From contig JAJEKV010000034.1 in assembly GCA_021234155.1 (NCBI GenBank), positions 4,023,491-4,087,490 on the forward strand: DNA of 64,000 nt, in the 5' to 3' direction. The notes under the pieces were generated by a model that saw only the letters and a program-made list of their open reading frames with translations, did not search any database and was not told the origin of the DNA. This DNA is from Isoetes taiwanensis (taxonomy: Eukaryota; Streptophyta; Lycopodiopsida; Isoetales; Isoetaceae). Of the stretch, positions 29,000 through 39,960 are shown one piece after another (within the stretch, counting starts at the first letter, position 1; every line of letters starts with the position of its first letter). The position numbers were made by a program, and so were the translations under genes.

Positions 29000-31816
29000 G
29001 TATTTTTTAGCCTTTGCAGGTATGATTGTTAAGCCAAATAGATGTCCAGTGGTTTCAGTGCTTCCAAGCTATGATCTGATACTTGCAAGAGTGTGGATCT
29101 GCAAAGCATAGCTTCAACATCACATTGGAAGTGCCTTCTCCAGATAAGTTGCTATAATGTTTGCTTCTGTATTTTCTCTTGGCTTTGCTTCTTTCAATAT
29201 TTTCTTGGTGGATGCGGTTGGATTATCCTGGTTGTCTATTGCTTGCATATTAATCTTGGCTTTGTTTGCACAGGATATCCCTGCCTACTGGTCGGTCGGC
29301 TTTGTTTGCATAGTATATAGTGGTTCTTTTATCATTCTTTTATTTTATATTATTTTATTTCCTCAAATCTTCTTTCGTTTGACTGGAAATTGTGCCTTTC
29401 TGGCAGTTTTAGATGTGATTGTACTCAGGGCCTTGGACGCCATGGACATCGAGATTTGCCTGGAACCTGACCTTTTTTGTAGTTCGAGCAGTGCCAAAAG
29501 AATTTTACTCGTGACAAGTTTTTACTGATGCAGTAGCGAAACCCAGAGTAGCCATTTTTTTCCTCTCAAAGAGCTATGGATAGAGCGATGAATACCTACA
29601 CAAACAAATGGACAAGGATGAGTGCTCGTGATGGGAGCTTCGATAATCAGGTATGAATTTCTTGCGTGAGGTAAAAAAGGTGAATGGAAGAAAGGCTCAA
29701 AGATATCACCTTTTCTCTTGATAAATATTAATGTGTTGCAAGATCGATTCATAGGTCTGTTATAGCTGGCTGGCACAATAAAAGAACATGATTGAGATTC
29801 TAGTGCACCTTGGATCTTCAGATATCTGATGATGATTTTAAGACAGATAGATATTATAGCTGTAATATGATCATTAAGGGAACAGGTTGATCCATCTAAG
29901 TATTCAGATACGATGGAATTCATTGTTTGAAGTCTTGGAAAAATCTTTCTTAAAAATTGGACTGGTTCGACTATCTATTGCATAGTACTATATAAACGGC
30001 TATTGTTGACTTGAATTGAAAATGTTAACTGTTTGTATTGATGTGGCATTTTGCTGCAAGCTCTTAGGGCATAGTGTGGCCAAGGTGTTTGCTTACAATC
30101 TTCCGTATTTTCCTGTAATGGTTGCATAAGTGCCAATGTGCTAGATTTTATGTTTGTCCAGTAACATGCGACTGCTTCTGTGGGTTATCTAGGGAGCTAT
30201 CCAGTCAGCGATTTACTTGTGCTTAGGTACACAAAGTGCATCCAGTTAGGTTGGTGTAGATCCATAATGATTGCCTTGTTTTTGGATGTTCCTGTAGCCT
30301 AGTTTTGATGTCCTTGCATATGCATGTCAAAAGCTAGGGGCTGCAAGAATGATATAGCTCTCCTAGCTAGTACATGGAAAAGGTAGGGCTGCATGTTATA
30401 TCAATCTGTTGCATGGTATGCTGCATGATAGTTTTGCATTGTTGTAATGCTTTTGTTACCGTTTTGTAGGCTTAAGCCCGCTAGTTATTTTTGTAGTTTT
30501 GCGGCCTTTGCTACCGTGAGTGGCACGTAGCATAGGTCTTCATTGATTTAAGGCTAGTGGTTGTCATGGGCAGTAGGCTATACAGTTTGCTAGATGTGTT
30601 AGGCAGCATGCATCTAGATGATTATGCTGCAGGTTAGCAGTCTATTTTGGTCTTTTCTGGTATAACATGTACATATCTTCCATGAAATTCATTCTGCAGA
30701 TAAAGGACGTACTGTTTTTCAGCTTGTATGACGGTATAGGTTTAAAGTTTAGGGATTTATTTGTTATGCATGGACTGTCACACAACACATGATGCTGGTA
30801 TCAAAAGACAGATTACAGGGTTGTGTATGATAAGTGACGAGTATGGGTGATGTCAATAAGTGAGATTTGTCTCTAAGATAGTTGATGCACCAGATTAAGA
30901 GCACATATGGTCGTTATTTATTATATGCTCACCAATTTTTCATGGATTTGGTCCCACGACAGTTTTTAAATCTATCAATGTCGTTCTAGATCCATGTCGT
31001 TCTTGTTATCCATGGTTACCTTTGTATGCTATTTCTCGGATTTATTTGTGGGTACATATCTCTTCTAGTTATAAGGCAGACTATGCCAAAGTCTAACACG
31101 TTTTTTGTTTTTATTGTTTGTTTGCCACGTGGCATAGAGTCTGATAAAGTATCGTCCCAGGACCACCGCCTTGCTAGTTTCTGTTTGTTTGTAATTAAGG
31201 GAGGACCAGGCTCCAGTATCCCTGCTTTAGTATATTATGGCATTTACATCCTTTTGTAGGATTTTATGGTAGCTTATAGTCATGATCTCATATGCATTTG
31301 CCTTGTGTCCTTTACTTATCACATGGCCTTGCCTCGTGGGCGCAAAATGGATTTGGCATTTGTTTGACTTATTAATTTGTTTGGTTGCACTTGTGGTTGC
31401 AAATTCATTTTGAGCCAAGCCAATTAGGGACATGATATCTTGTTTTCCAAGTCTTGTATGGTCGTTGGCCTAGTACATGTTCCTAAAAAGGGCATGGGGT
31501 CCATTGCTTGATCTTTGCGTGATGATGTCGATGGAACTTTTTAGCATTTGTATCTTATCATCTTATGTACTTCTTGAACTCATCATTTTAATAGTATGTC
31601 GTTGGTTCACTTTTCCAATGAAGCATGTGGGTTTTTTCAAATAATCGTCCTTTTTGTCTTTTTTCTGGTCCTGGGACTATATGGTGGTCATCGTGATCCT
31701 ACATGGCATTTCATAACAAGGTATATTCTTTATATGTCATGGCTTCTACGACTTGTCTTCTATCTTATCTTTCCACTTGTTTTTCCTCCACTCTCACGTG
31801 TAGTTTGGTTGGTTTG
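29000..31816. other. Unrecognised T-rich DNA
   Basis: Short open frames (for example 29157-29528 and the minus-strand 29522-29923) are hydrophobic and carry no recognisable domain. I see no complete transposon, RNA gene or repeat array. Confidence 0.5.
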
Positions 31817-31824
31817 TCTAGTTT

Positions 31825-32038
31825 CTTGGTTCGGGAAATACCAGGTTTAAGCCCATGTGTCCCGATTACTTTCTAAAATTAACATGTAGAAAAAATATTA
31901 GAAGGAAAATTTCACACTACAATTAGGAGTTTTTCTTGGTTTTTCCAGCAATTTTGAAGAATAGCTTTGTAGCTTGTTGGATAGGTTTAAAACTGTAGGA
32001 AACTTGATGCCTTAGGATAAAAAGTTTCCCGAACCAAG
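31825..32038. mobile_element. MITE, 214 bp, 14-bp TIR and 8-bp TSD
   Basis: The ends are perfect inverted repeats: CTTGGTTCGGGAAA (31825-31838) and TTTCCCGAACCAAG (32025-32038). They are flanked by the direct duplication TCTAGTTT (31817-31824 and 32039-32046). The 8-bp TSD suggests a hAT-mobilised element. A partial relative with a duplicated end is at 59361-59480. Confidence 0.9.
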
Positions 32039-32326
32039 TCTAGTTTGGGCCTTGGTTCTAGTTAGGGCCCGGGCGCTTAGATGGTCTATTTCGGGTTAAA
32101 CATGTTTTTCTTTGGCATTCATAACTTTTGCCTTTTAATTCCCTTAGGACGCGAGTTGTAGTTTTGGTTTGGTTTCACCCTTTCGTTTTATTGGTTATAT
32201 TGTTATTTGATATGGGGCATAGCCCCCAAGTTCTGCTTGGGCTTATGCCCGTTTGTTTTGTTCTTGGTATTTGAGATTTGTTAGGGGGCATAGCCCCGAG
32301 TTCTGTTAGGGCTTATGCCCTCTTTT

Positions 32327-32446
32327 TGTGTTCTGGTCCCATAACCCAAAAGGGTTCTCGTGGATGTTAAAAATTCTATTCTTATCTTATCTTATCTTAT
32401 CTTATCTTATCTTATCTTATCTTATCTTATCTTATCTTATCTTATT
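32327..32446 (+). repeat. LINE 3' tail, copy E, with (TTATC)n microsatellite
   Basis: GGTCCCATAACCC, GGTTCTCGTGGATGTTAAAAA and then about 14 perfect TTATC units (32376-32446) match the last 45 bp of the tails at 1228 and 58822. Upstream similarity is lost, so this is a very short 5'-truncated insertion or a decayed copy. Confidence 0.7.
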
Positions 32447-32878
32447 TGAGGTGCACATTTGGTAAATACAATAGCCAAGGTTCGCTTGACACAAATTCTT
32501 TTTTGCTCCAATTGTTTAGAACATGCCACTTAGCACCCATTACCGAATATGGTTCCCTTTACATTGTGCTGTTTTTTGTCATGGATTTTGATCATTTCTT
32601 TGCATTTTACATGTTGGTCCATTATTGCACGACGTTCTTGTTGAGTTCCCTTTGCATACATGTTAGTGTTTTTTTATATGTATTAGGTCCATGCTTCGTT
32701 TTATCGTTGCAGATATTTGATACATTCTCCAGCATGGAATGATGCATTTGGTTGGACATTTGCTCAGCCTTACACACAGAGTCCTTTATTTTATTCTTTC
32801 CTTATGGTTTCTTGGAGGTGGTGGTAGTTCTGCGTTTATGTTTTCTCTTTGGAGATTGTTTGAAGCAATAGTCGGTAA

Positions 32879-33001
32879 TGTGCACATTTTGATGGCAAAT
32901 TCGACCTTTACTTCAAAAAAAAAAAAAAAAAAAACACACGTGGTTTCGTTGGTTCGTTCTCAGATGTGCACATTTTGATGGCATATTCGACCTTTACTTC
33001 A
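32879..33001. repeat. 38-bp direct repeat flanking a poly(A) run
   Basis: TGTGCACATTTTGATGGC and ATTCGACCTTTACTTCAAA occur at about 32880-32917 and again at 32964-33001. Between them lie about 20 A residues and a 28-bp unique piece. It could be the footprint of a small retroposition event or of slippage. Confidence 0.6.
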
Positions 33002-33639
33002 AACGAGTTTTCACATGGACTCATTGATTCATTCTTTTTAGCGCTTCGTATTAGTTAATGGATCGTTTATTGCTTGATCGTTGTAAAGTTTAGATAATGT
33101 GTCATTTGTGGTTTTTTGCATGGTTGCAATCTTTTCTAAGTGCTTCTCTTTTAGTTGTTGAGTCTTATTATTTTACGAAGATCATGTCCACATTTGGGCA
33201 TCGTTTGCAAGTGGCTATCCTTCTTTACTTCATCAATTTGAATACATATACTTTGTTTTCGTTTCTCCCATTTTGTTCTTGATATTCCACCAGTTCCGTT
33301 GGTCATGGTTGTCCATTCTTTACTCCATTTGGTCCATTAGTCTCTTTAGCCTCCATTTATGTCTGATCAATAGAAAGCTGCAATATCGGGCTAACAGGAT
33401 CAACAGAAAGCTTCAATATCGGGCTAGCTAATGGGATCCCCTTAAAAAAAGATGTGAGCCACTTGGGAATTTATATTGAAATTCCACAATTCACCCAAAG
33501 TAAAAAATACGGTAGATTTACGTACATAGCCATGAGGAATATCCGTTTAGCCGACAAAATTGTCCGGCACACATTTGCGACTCAAAAAGGTTGGACCTTT
33601 GGCTGATGGTTCAGATATAAAGGTTGGACCTTTGGCGAT

Positions 33640-34634
33640 GGGGGGACCTTTGGCGATAGGGAGGAAGAGGGCTCAAATAGAAACATTGGCTAGTTCGTCT
33701 AAGGGCAGGGATTGGCGAAAGCCATCTATGTTGCATTTTGAAATATTTGATTCAAAAATGGGTACTTGGAGCAAGATGAACACAATTTTCTTAAATGGTC
33801 CCATCGGCAGCTGTTGGAAGAACTTGGCCCTCCACCATTCCTCCAAATACAGTTATGCCTCCACCGAAATGCATATAGCAAGCCCCACGGAAAGATTTGC
33901 TGCTTGGAGCATCGCCCACTTGCTTAAGCTTTTGCCACAATCTTCTTTTTGCTCCGGCATTAGGATTCAAAATCTAAGCATCCCCTTTTCTACACCTCTG
34001 CCCATCTTCCCTGCCATAGATCAAAATTCTACCTCCAGCAACCATAGTAACAGAATGCCCAGCTCTGCCAGAAGGCCGATCGGAGTCAAAACGATCAAAT
34101 TCATGGGGGGTTTGGATATAATCTTTATGGGCATGTATATGGGATCGATTCAGTTGTGGTTCTGCAAGTAGGACAATATTTTTCAATAAAATTATAAAAA
34201 CTCTTCAAATCATGTCCTGTTTTCTGAAGATAGCGGAATGAATCCCTGATAACTTACATAATGTAAAAGATTTGCGCCTAATTTTTAAAACAGAAACAGG
34301 GTTTACCGCCATCGCAACCTCCTCCGAAGATGGCAATAGAGCCTCCGACGAAATTCATAGAATGGGAAGTTCGAGCTGTCGGAGCAAAATCATACTGCAA
34401 AACATGATGCCATTCAGCTATGTTCCAGAACAAAATTCGACGGTAAAATTGCTTCCATATCATGCCGGAATATGAGGCCATAAATCCACTGCTCTACTTC
34501 CCCATTCTCTCTAGTAGACCATCCTCCATACCATCCGACTCTGCAAATTCGTGGATTTTTTTGCATGCCATGTCAAATTTTATAATGGATTCCAGCAGAC
34601 GAGATCTTTGCGAGAATTAAAAAGATTTCTTGCC
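33640..34634 (-). pseudogene. F-box/kelch-repeat gene, 3' part, disrupted
   Basis: On the minus strand, an F-box-like segment (IIKFDMACKKIHEFAESD, near 34500-34590) matches the paralogue at 42128-42313. Kelch repeats follow: APTARTSHSMNFVGGSIAIFGGG (to about 34307), then after a probable intron (GTAAAC at 34306 to CAG at 34162) comes RPSGRAGHSVTMVAGGRILIYG. After a stop, SSKSFRGACYMHFGGGITVFGG follows. Such proteins are SCF ubiquitin-ligase substrate receptors. The first codons (38036-38059) and upstream region are separated from this part by a 3.4-kb inverted-ended element. Stops and frameshifts also occur in the exons. Confidence 0.75.
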
Positions 34635-34789
34635 AAGTCGTATTTAATTAAAGTGGGACAAATCTCAATTTTGGGACTCCCGGGCCGAAATGGGACTCAA
34701 ATTTTTTTTTTTTGAATTGAATGTTGAATAAATTTTTTTTTCTTCATAAAACAACGATAACATTTACAAAAGAACAATCAGAAGCGAAG

Positions 34790-35080
34790 GGGAGATGGTG
34801 GAGTAAGAATGGTAGGAAGGAAGAGATGGATGGAGGGAGGGAGGATGGAGGGAGGAGGCAAAGGAGCACGAGGGAGGGTAGGAGAGGGGAGGGAGAGGGG
34901 CAAAGAGGAGGGAGGGAAAAGGAAGAGGGAGGGGTGGTCATGGAAAAAGGAGGGGGAGCAAAGGGAAAAAAAAAGGAGGAGGGCAAAGGGGAGGGGCAAG
35001 TCATGGAAAAAGAGGAGGTGCAAAGAAAGGTAGGCCAAAGATGGGGGGGAGGGAGGCAAGCGGGCCCCAAACATAAAAGG
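34790..35080. repeat. Polypurine tract (GGGAGG/GGAAAA-rich)
   Basis: Nearly all purines on the plus strand, GGGAGGGA-type. Lys/Arg/Gly-rich frames here are composition artefacts. Confidence 0.85.
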
Positions 35081-35189
35081 TAATGAATTAAATTAATTTT
35101 AAATCAATAAATACTATTTTATAAATAATATAATATAATAAATACAATTAATTATACAATAAAAAAAAAAAAAAAATTTCTCGCCCTAG

Positions 35190-36060
35190 CTGAAGAATGG
35201 CAACATCCGACATATACGAAAGGCGAACTATTTTTAAGCATCAAGGGCATCCAACTATTTTTTAGAGACAAAAGCCCGGCATCAAACATATGCAGCGGCC
35301 GATAAAAGAAAATGCCCGTCGATCGGCCAGCAAACACTTCCAAATTTTGAGGCAGTTCTTCTTTGGGAATCATTCTAACCCGCATCGAACACCTTGGCGA
35401 GAACACGAGAGTCTTGGGGCCGGTCCGTGAGGTAAATCTACCCGACCAATCGAATCTCTCCCCGGAACAAACAAAAAAGCCTCGGCCGGTTTTATGCACT
35501 CTAGTACTACGATCCACACTACAAGTCTTGATCGCCTTTCGATCCGGCTCTCCTCAATCGTCATTCTCCTTTCTTTTTCGGCTTCACCCCTCTTGACATG
35601 GCTTTCCAATTTTCCAACCACAAAGCGTGGGCGGAAGAGCATGAACACCTTGGAGAATGAACTGCCCGGAGGAATGTTGAGCATCGATCAATCAATCGAA
35701 GTTTGTGGCGGCTAAGTCTGGTGGCGGGGGCAATCGATCAACCACCTTTCGGCTTCTTGACCAGCGGAGGATCGATCGCCCGGTCGGACCATCTTGGGAC
35801 CGTGTTTGAGCAGGGGTCCATCACGGGAGTTCTTGCACCATCTTTAGGAGTTGTTGTAATGTCCCTTGTTCTCCCTTGTTTCACCACGGCTTGTTCATCC
35901 CCATCCACGTTTTGGACTGAAGAATCGGCGGAGAAAGAGCTTCAAAAGCGGCTGAAGAATGCGGCGAAAAGAGATTCAAGCGGGAGAGCTTCAAGAATAG
36001 GAAGGTCCTCAAGAATCCAATAGGAAGAGATGGAAGTAGCGGATGTTTTGTTATGCCTTC
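35190..36060. other. Relatively GC-rich segment with unassigned open frames
   Basis: A minus-strand frame (35152-35517) encodes RFDWSGRFTSRTGPKTLVFS, EELPQNLEVFAGRSTG and further coherent sequence. A plus-strand frame (35703-36023) encodes an Ala/Ser-rich stretch ending in ELQKRLKNAAKRDSS. I recognise neither. They may be relics of the coding part of the 3.4-kb element. A 19-bp duplication, GAAGAACAAGAGCGCCATA, lies at about 36098-36140. Confidence 0.3.
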
Positions 36061-36295
36061 ATGCAAGGTTTCATAGCGGATCTTGCCTTAGCACGAAGAA
36101 CAAGAGCGCCATAAGCGCTGAAGAACAAGAGCGCCATAGCCGTTGATGGGTATCCCGCGATGGCGGGACCTCAAACAAATCCCAAAAGGTATGTACCAAA
36201 TTGGTATGTACTAAATTTCAAATTTTAAGTATGGGGGAAAAAAAGAGCGGGGTAAAAATAGCGGGGAGGGTCCATTTTTTTTTCCATAGGAAATA

Positions 36296-36605
36296 TATGT
36301 TGAGGGCATTTTTCATAAAAATGCATAGAATATTGTGGTTATTGGAAAATACATAATATTAGGATATTGTTATTAAAAAATATATAGTAATACATGGAGA
36401 AGGCATTTTTCATAAAAAAATGCATAGAATATTAAAATACATAATATAGGATATTGTGCTTATTGAAAAATATATAGTAATATATGGAGAGGGCATTTTT
36501 CATAAAAAAAAAATGCATAGAATATTGTGGTTGTTGGAAAATGATATTGTGCTTATTGAAAAATATATAGTAATATATGGGGAGGGCATTTTTCATAAAA
36601 AAAAT
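36296..36605. repeat. AT-rich tandem repeat, unit about 100 bp
   Basis: About four irregular copies of GAGGGCATTTTTCATAAAAA, ATGCATAGAATATTGTGG and AAAATATATAGTAATA-type blocks. Further degenerate copies reach about 36890. Confidence 0.7.
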
Positions 36606-36914
36606 GCATATTAATAGATTTAATGCATAGGTCTAATAGGCTCTCGTAGGTTATAATGTGCATTATAGGTGCATATGTTGTTATTTACATATGCATTAGG
36701 CATTACTCTTTACATAGCTAAATATGAGCCCAATGGTCCCCTCTTCATATAGCTATATGGTATGGTCCATTAGAAAAGGGGAGGGTCCATTGGATATGTG
36801 TCCATTAGATAATATATGGGGAGGGTCTATTTTTCATGGAAAATACGTAGGAAATTTATGGAGAGGGTATTTTTTCATAGAAAATACATAGGATGTTTGA
36901 AGGTTATTCATTTT

Positions 36915-37330
36915 AGAGCCTTCTCCGGACTCGAGCTTTGAAATTGCCTTTGTTTACTCTCCGGTTTGCCTTTTTTTCTCGCGAGTGAAAGGCCATCAAA
37001 CTGCATTTTTTAAGCTTTTGTTTGCCTTTCTCAACTCACGAGTCGAAAGGCCCCCACACGACCTAAAACACGTGTTTACGGCTTTGACCGGCTTTTCTCG
37101 ACTCGCGAAGTGAAAAGCCTCCCCCCTAAAACACTGCGTTTTACGGCTTTGATCGCCTTTCTCATTTCGCGAGTCGAAAAAGGCCTTCCCCTAAAACTGC
37201 GTTTACGGCTTTCAAGCTGCCTTTCGACTCGCGAGTCGAGAAAGGCCTCCCAACTAAAACTGCGTTTTTAAACTTTGAGCTGCCTTTCGACTGTAGTGAA
37301 AGGCCTTGGCCTGACCTAAAAGCGTGTTTT
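36915..37330. repeat. Palindromic minisatellite, unit about 60-65 bp
   Basis: About six copies of a unit with GCCTTTCTCGACTCGCGAGT then CGAAAGGCC, CCCTAAAACTGCGTTTTACG and GCTTTGA. Each unit contains an inverted repeat centred on CTCGCGAG (arms about 10-14 bp). The last unit is degenerate, with CTGTAG at the centre. It lies inside the 3.4-kb element. Confidence 0.8.
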
Positions 37331-38035
37331 AACTTAATTTTTTTGCTGTAGCATCACTTGACTAACTTGATTTTGTCTTTTGCGGTCCTTATCTCGACCG
37401 GATAGTACATGCTTGGGAGCAATGAAAAGACGGTTCATTGAAGAAAGATCTCGCAGAAGAGGGTGGTGACATCGGTTGGACATACAAACGCGTGGCCTAT
37501 GAAGGAACTCCTCATACAAATTTCTATAGATGCGTAAGTTGCTCAAGTGACTTGGGCCGAGCTCCACCTTGCGGCCTCTTGCACTAGGTGGTTCATGTGT
37601 AAAGAGGATGTAATCATTGTGATATCGACCACTATGGTCGCTTCACCTTGTAATATATATTGTAATGACCCATTTATAAATATAAGGTATCTCAAAAGTA
37701 GTATTTTTTGTGATTAAGTAAACAATTTGCTTAATTTTTGTTGGAATTTGTGATCTCTTGTCTACCCACCTAAGAAAATAGAGCCAAAATGTCTTGGTAA
37801 AGGAATTCACCCTCACTTGCGAAAAACTCTTATTTTTGAATGACAAATAAGCCCCAAAAGCGAGGGACTTCGACTCGCTATCCAGGCAAAAGCTGGGAGA
37901 AAGCTTGGATGCCGCGATGCCGGACAAAATTCGAGAATTAAGGGCGGTTTTGGTCGGGTGCTCCTTCTTGTGTAAAAATAATGAAGTTAGAAAAAATGGG
38001 AATGGAATGAGTCCCACTTTAATTAAATACGACTT

Positions 38036-38215
38036 CTGCCAGTTATCTGGTTCAAACATCAGTGGCCCACAATGCAGGTGACCGCCAATTTATAGGGAAC
38101 AAGAGGCTTGGAGCAGTCACCAGCATATCCTAGGTATATTCTAGCACATACCTAGAATATGCCACAAACCCACATAAGCAAGGGTTTGCCCCCCTAGGGG
38201 CAACCCAAAAAACTA
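38036..38215 (-). repeat. F-box gene 5' end and upstream region, copy 1
   Basis: The minus-strand segment holds the start codon and first codons of the F-box gene (MFEPDNWQ, 38059-38036) and about 155 bp upstream. It is about 90% identical by eye to 42290-42467. It includes the palindrome GGGTTTGCCCCCCTAGGGGC and AACCC. The gene is cut here by the 3.4-kb element. Confidence 0.85.
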
Positions 38216-39960
38216 AGGAACATGAACAAATAGAGGTAAATACTATAGATAACTAGGATAATTGTACGGGCTCACTCCTAGAGATGGGGTTAGCCTAGGG
38301 ATTAGCTGACATATGCTACATGCCGTTGGTTATGAGACCATTTTTAAGCTGGAGAGGCTTAATTTTGAGACTCTATATTACTTGAGCCAATAAATTTATT
38401 AGTGAAGGAAGTGGTATTTTAATATCGAAACATTAAAATCTTAGCTAAGGGTGCTTAATTATATAATATTAAGAAAGATAGTATTTTTACGTCATGCCAC
38501 ATTGGCAGCATCCATGAGGATATACCATCCATGTGGCATAATTATGGAGCTAGCTACTTCGTCCGAGACAGATTGTGACCATGGATACCCTCGGCAAGAG
38601 AATGATCTTAGGCATATATAGTAAAGATCGTAACATTACATGTCATGGTTTAGTATTTGCATTACAGTGACCTGTTGTCTTTTATCATGTACCTGGATCC
38701 TCCGGGTTCGGCCTTCCAAGTTTGGTAGCCTGGGTTGCTCTGGCATGCTCATGTTCATCTGTGTTCTTTCTATTCTTGTGCTCTGTGACACCAGGTGTAT
38801 TGAGGATACTGTGTCAACTCTTGAGCTTCATAGTTAGAGGTCCTCCAGTGTCAGATATGGGCTAAGAGGGTGTGCTTGAAAAATGAACTTGGAGAAAAGC
38901 ATATGGATACAATATAACTCGTTTAGCTGTAATGGTTGGACCAATTATCGTGTCGAAATGCCCCTTTTAAAGTTTCATATTTAAAGGGTATATTTTATGT
39001 TCAAGTTTTAAAGGTGCATGGAAACTTTTCTTTAAATAATATGATTTTACTATAGGCACTTTGTATGAAAAACCATTGTTATATTTTACACATGTGGCGT
39101 GTAAATAAGCTATCCTTTTATTTTTTGCTAAAGGATAAAGCTTATGGGATTTCTGTTTAATTGTGTGCATGCATTTGGCTTACATGCAAGTGTGCTTGCA
39201 TGCCACTTTTTTCTTGGCTTATGGGTTTTATGGAAGCGTTTGCTTCATGTGGTACTCTAAGGTGGGTTCTAGTGTGATATCTAGGCTTCCTATTTTGGTC
39301 ACAATTTTTATCTTACAAAATGTCCACGTAACGGGGCAAGATTATGGACATTATGGGTTGAAGCAAATAAAAGAAAAAGAAAAATGAACACAATCAATTT
39401 AGGGCATAACCCTATTTCGTGATACAGCATACAACCGCATATGCTCGAATGTGGAAGAGAGCCACGAAAAGAATGGACGGATTTAGCAAAATTATCGTAG
39501 AAGCTGGATGTAGATGGCCGTCAGTAGTCATAAAGCTTGTCGTCTCTAATCCGACCTGTGCAAGTCGTCTGCATCAAATATGCTAGTTACAGGTTGAATA
39601 GCATGCCAGATCTTTCTGGTGCTGCTGGAAAACATGCCTGGCCTCTACTGATTTTCAATGGCAGAGATATGGCCTATTCTTGTTCTGGCTCTATTGATTT
39701 TTTATGGGATTTGCTTCACTTATTCATGTTCCAAAATAGGACATCGATTTATCAGGGTATGTGCCAATACTGGATCAAGCTGTCTCAGAGGACGACACTT
39801 CATCGGCATGCAAGTACCAGACTTCTCTCGACAAAGTCCGCCATAACTCTTGATCTTTGTAAGTTTTTTTTCCTTGAGCAGACATCATTTTAGGATTTGG
39901 GTTTTGCATTTTTAGAGTTCGATTCTTATTTCTGAGTTTATATTTGCAGAATCGTGCATT
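38216..39960. other. Unrecognised DNA
   Basis: Apart from the short SINE-like match near 38489-38510 I see no supportable gene or repeat. Open frames at 38640-38837, 39163-39387 and 39537-39893 lack recognisable domains. Confidence 0.45.

Larger units (their letters stand above)
34635..38035. mobile_element. 3.4-kb element with perfect 25-bp terminal inverted repeats
   Basis: 34635-34659 (AAGTCGTATTTAATTAAAGT and five more bases) is the exact reverse complement of 38011-38035. It splits the F-box gene: MFEPDNWQ on one side and the rest of the F-box on the other. The flanks TTGCC / CTGCC suggest a 4-5-bp target duplication (TGCC perfect). The interior holds a polypurine tract, tandem repeats and no recognisable transposase, so it is a non-autonomous DNA transposon or a decayed autonomous one. 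Confidence 0.8.

Noticed and set aside
29157-29528. Hydrophobic plus-strand ORF as a membrane protein gene
   Set aside because: Hydrophobicity follows from T-rich DNA; no start context, domain or exon signals.
34721-35083. Gly/Lys/Arg-rich ORF and opposite Pro/Ser/Leu-rich ORFs
   Set aside because: Composition effect of a polypurine tract.
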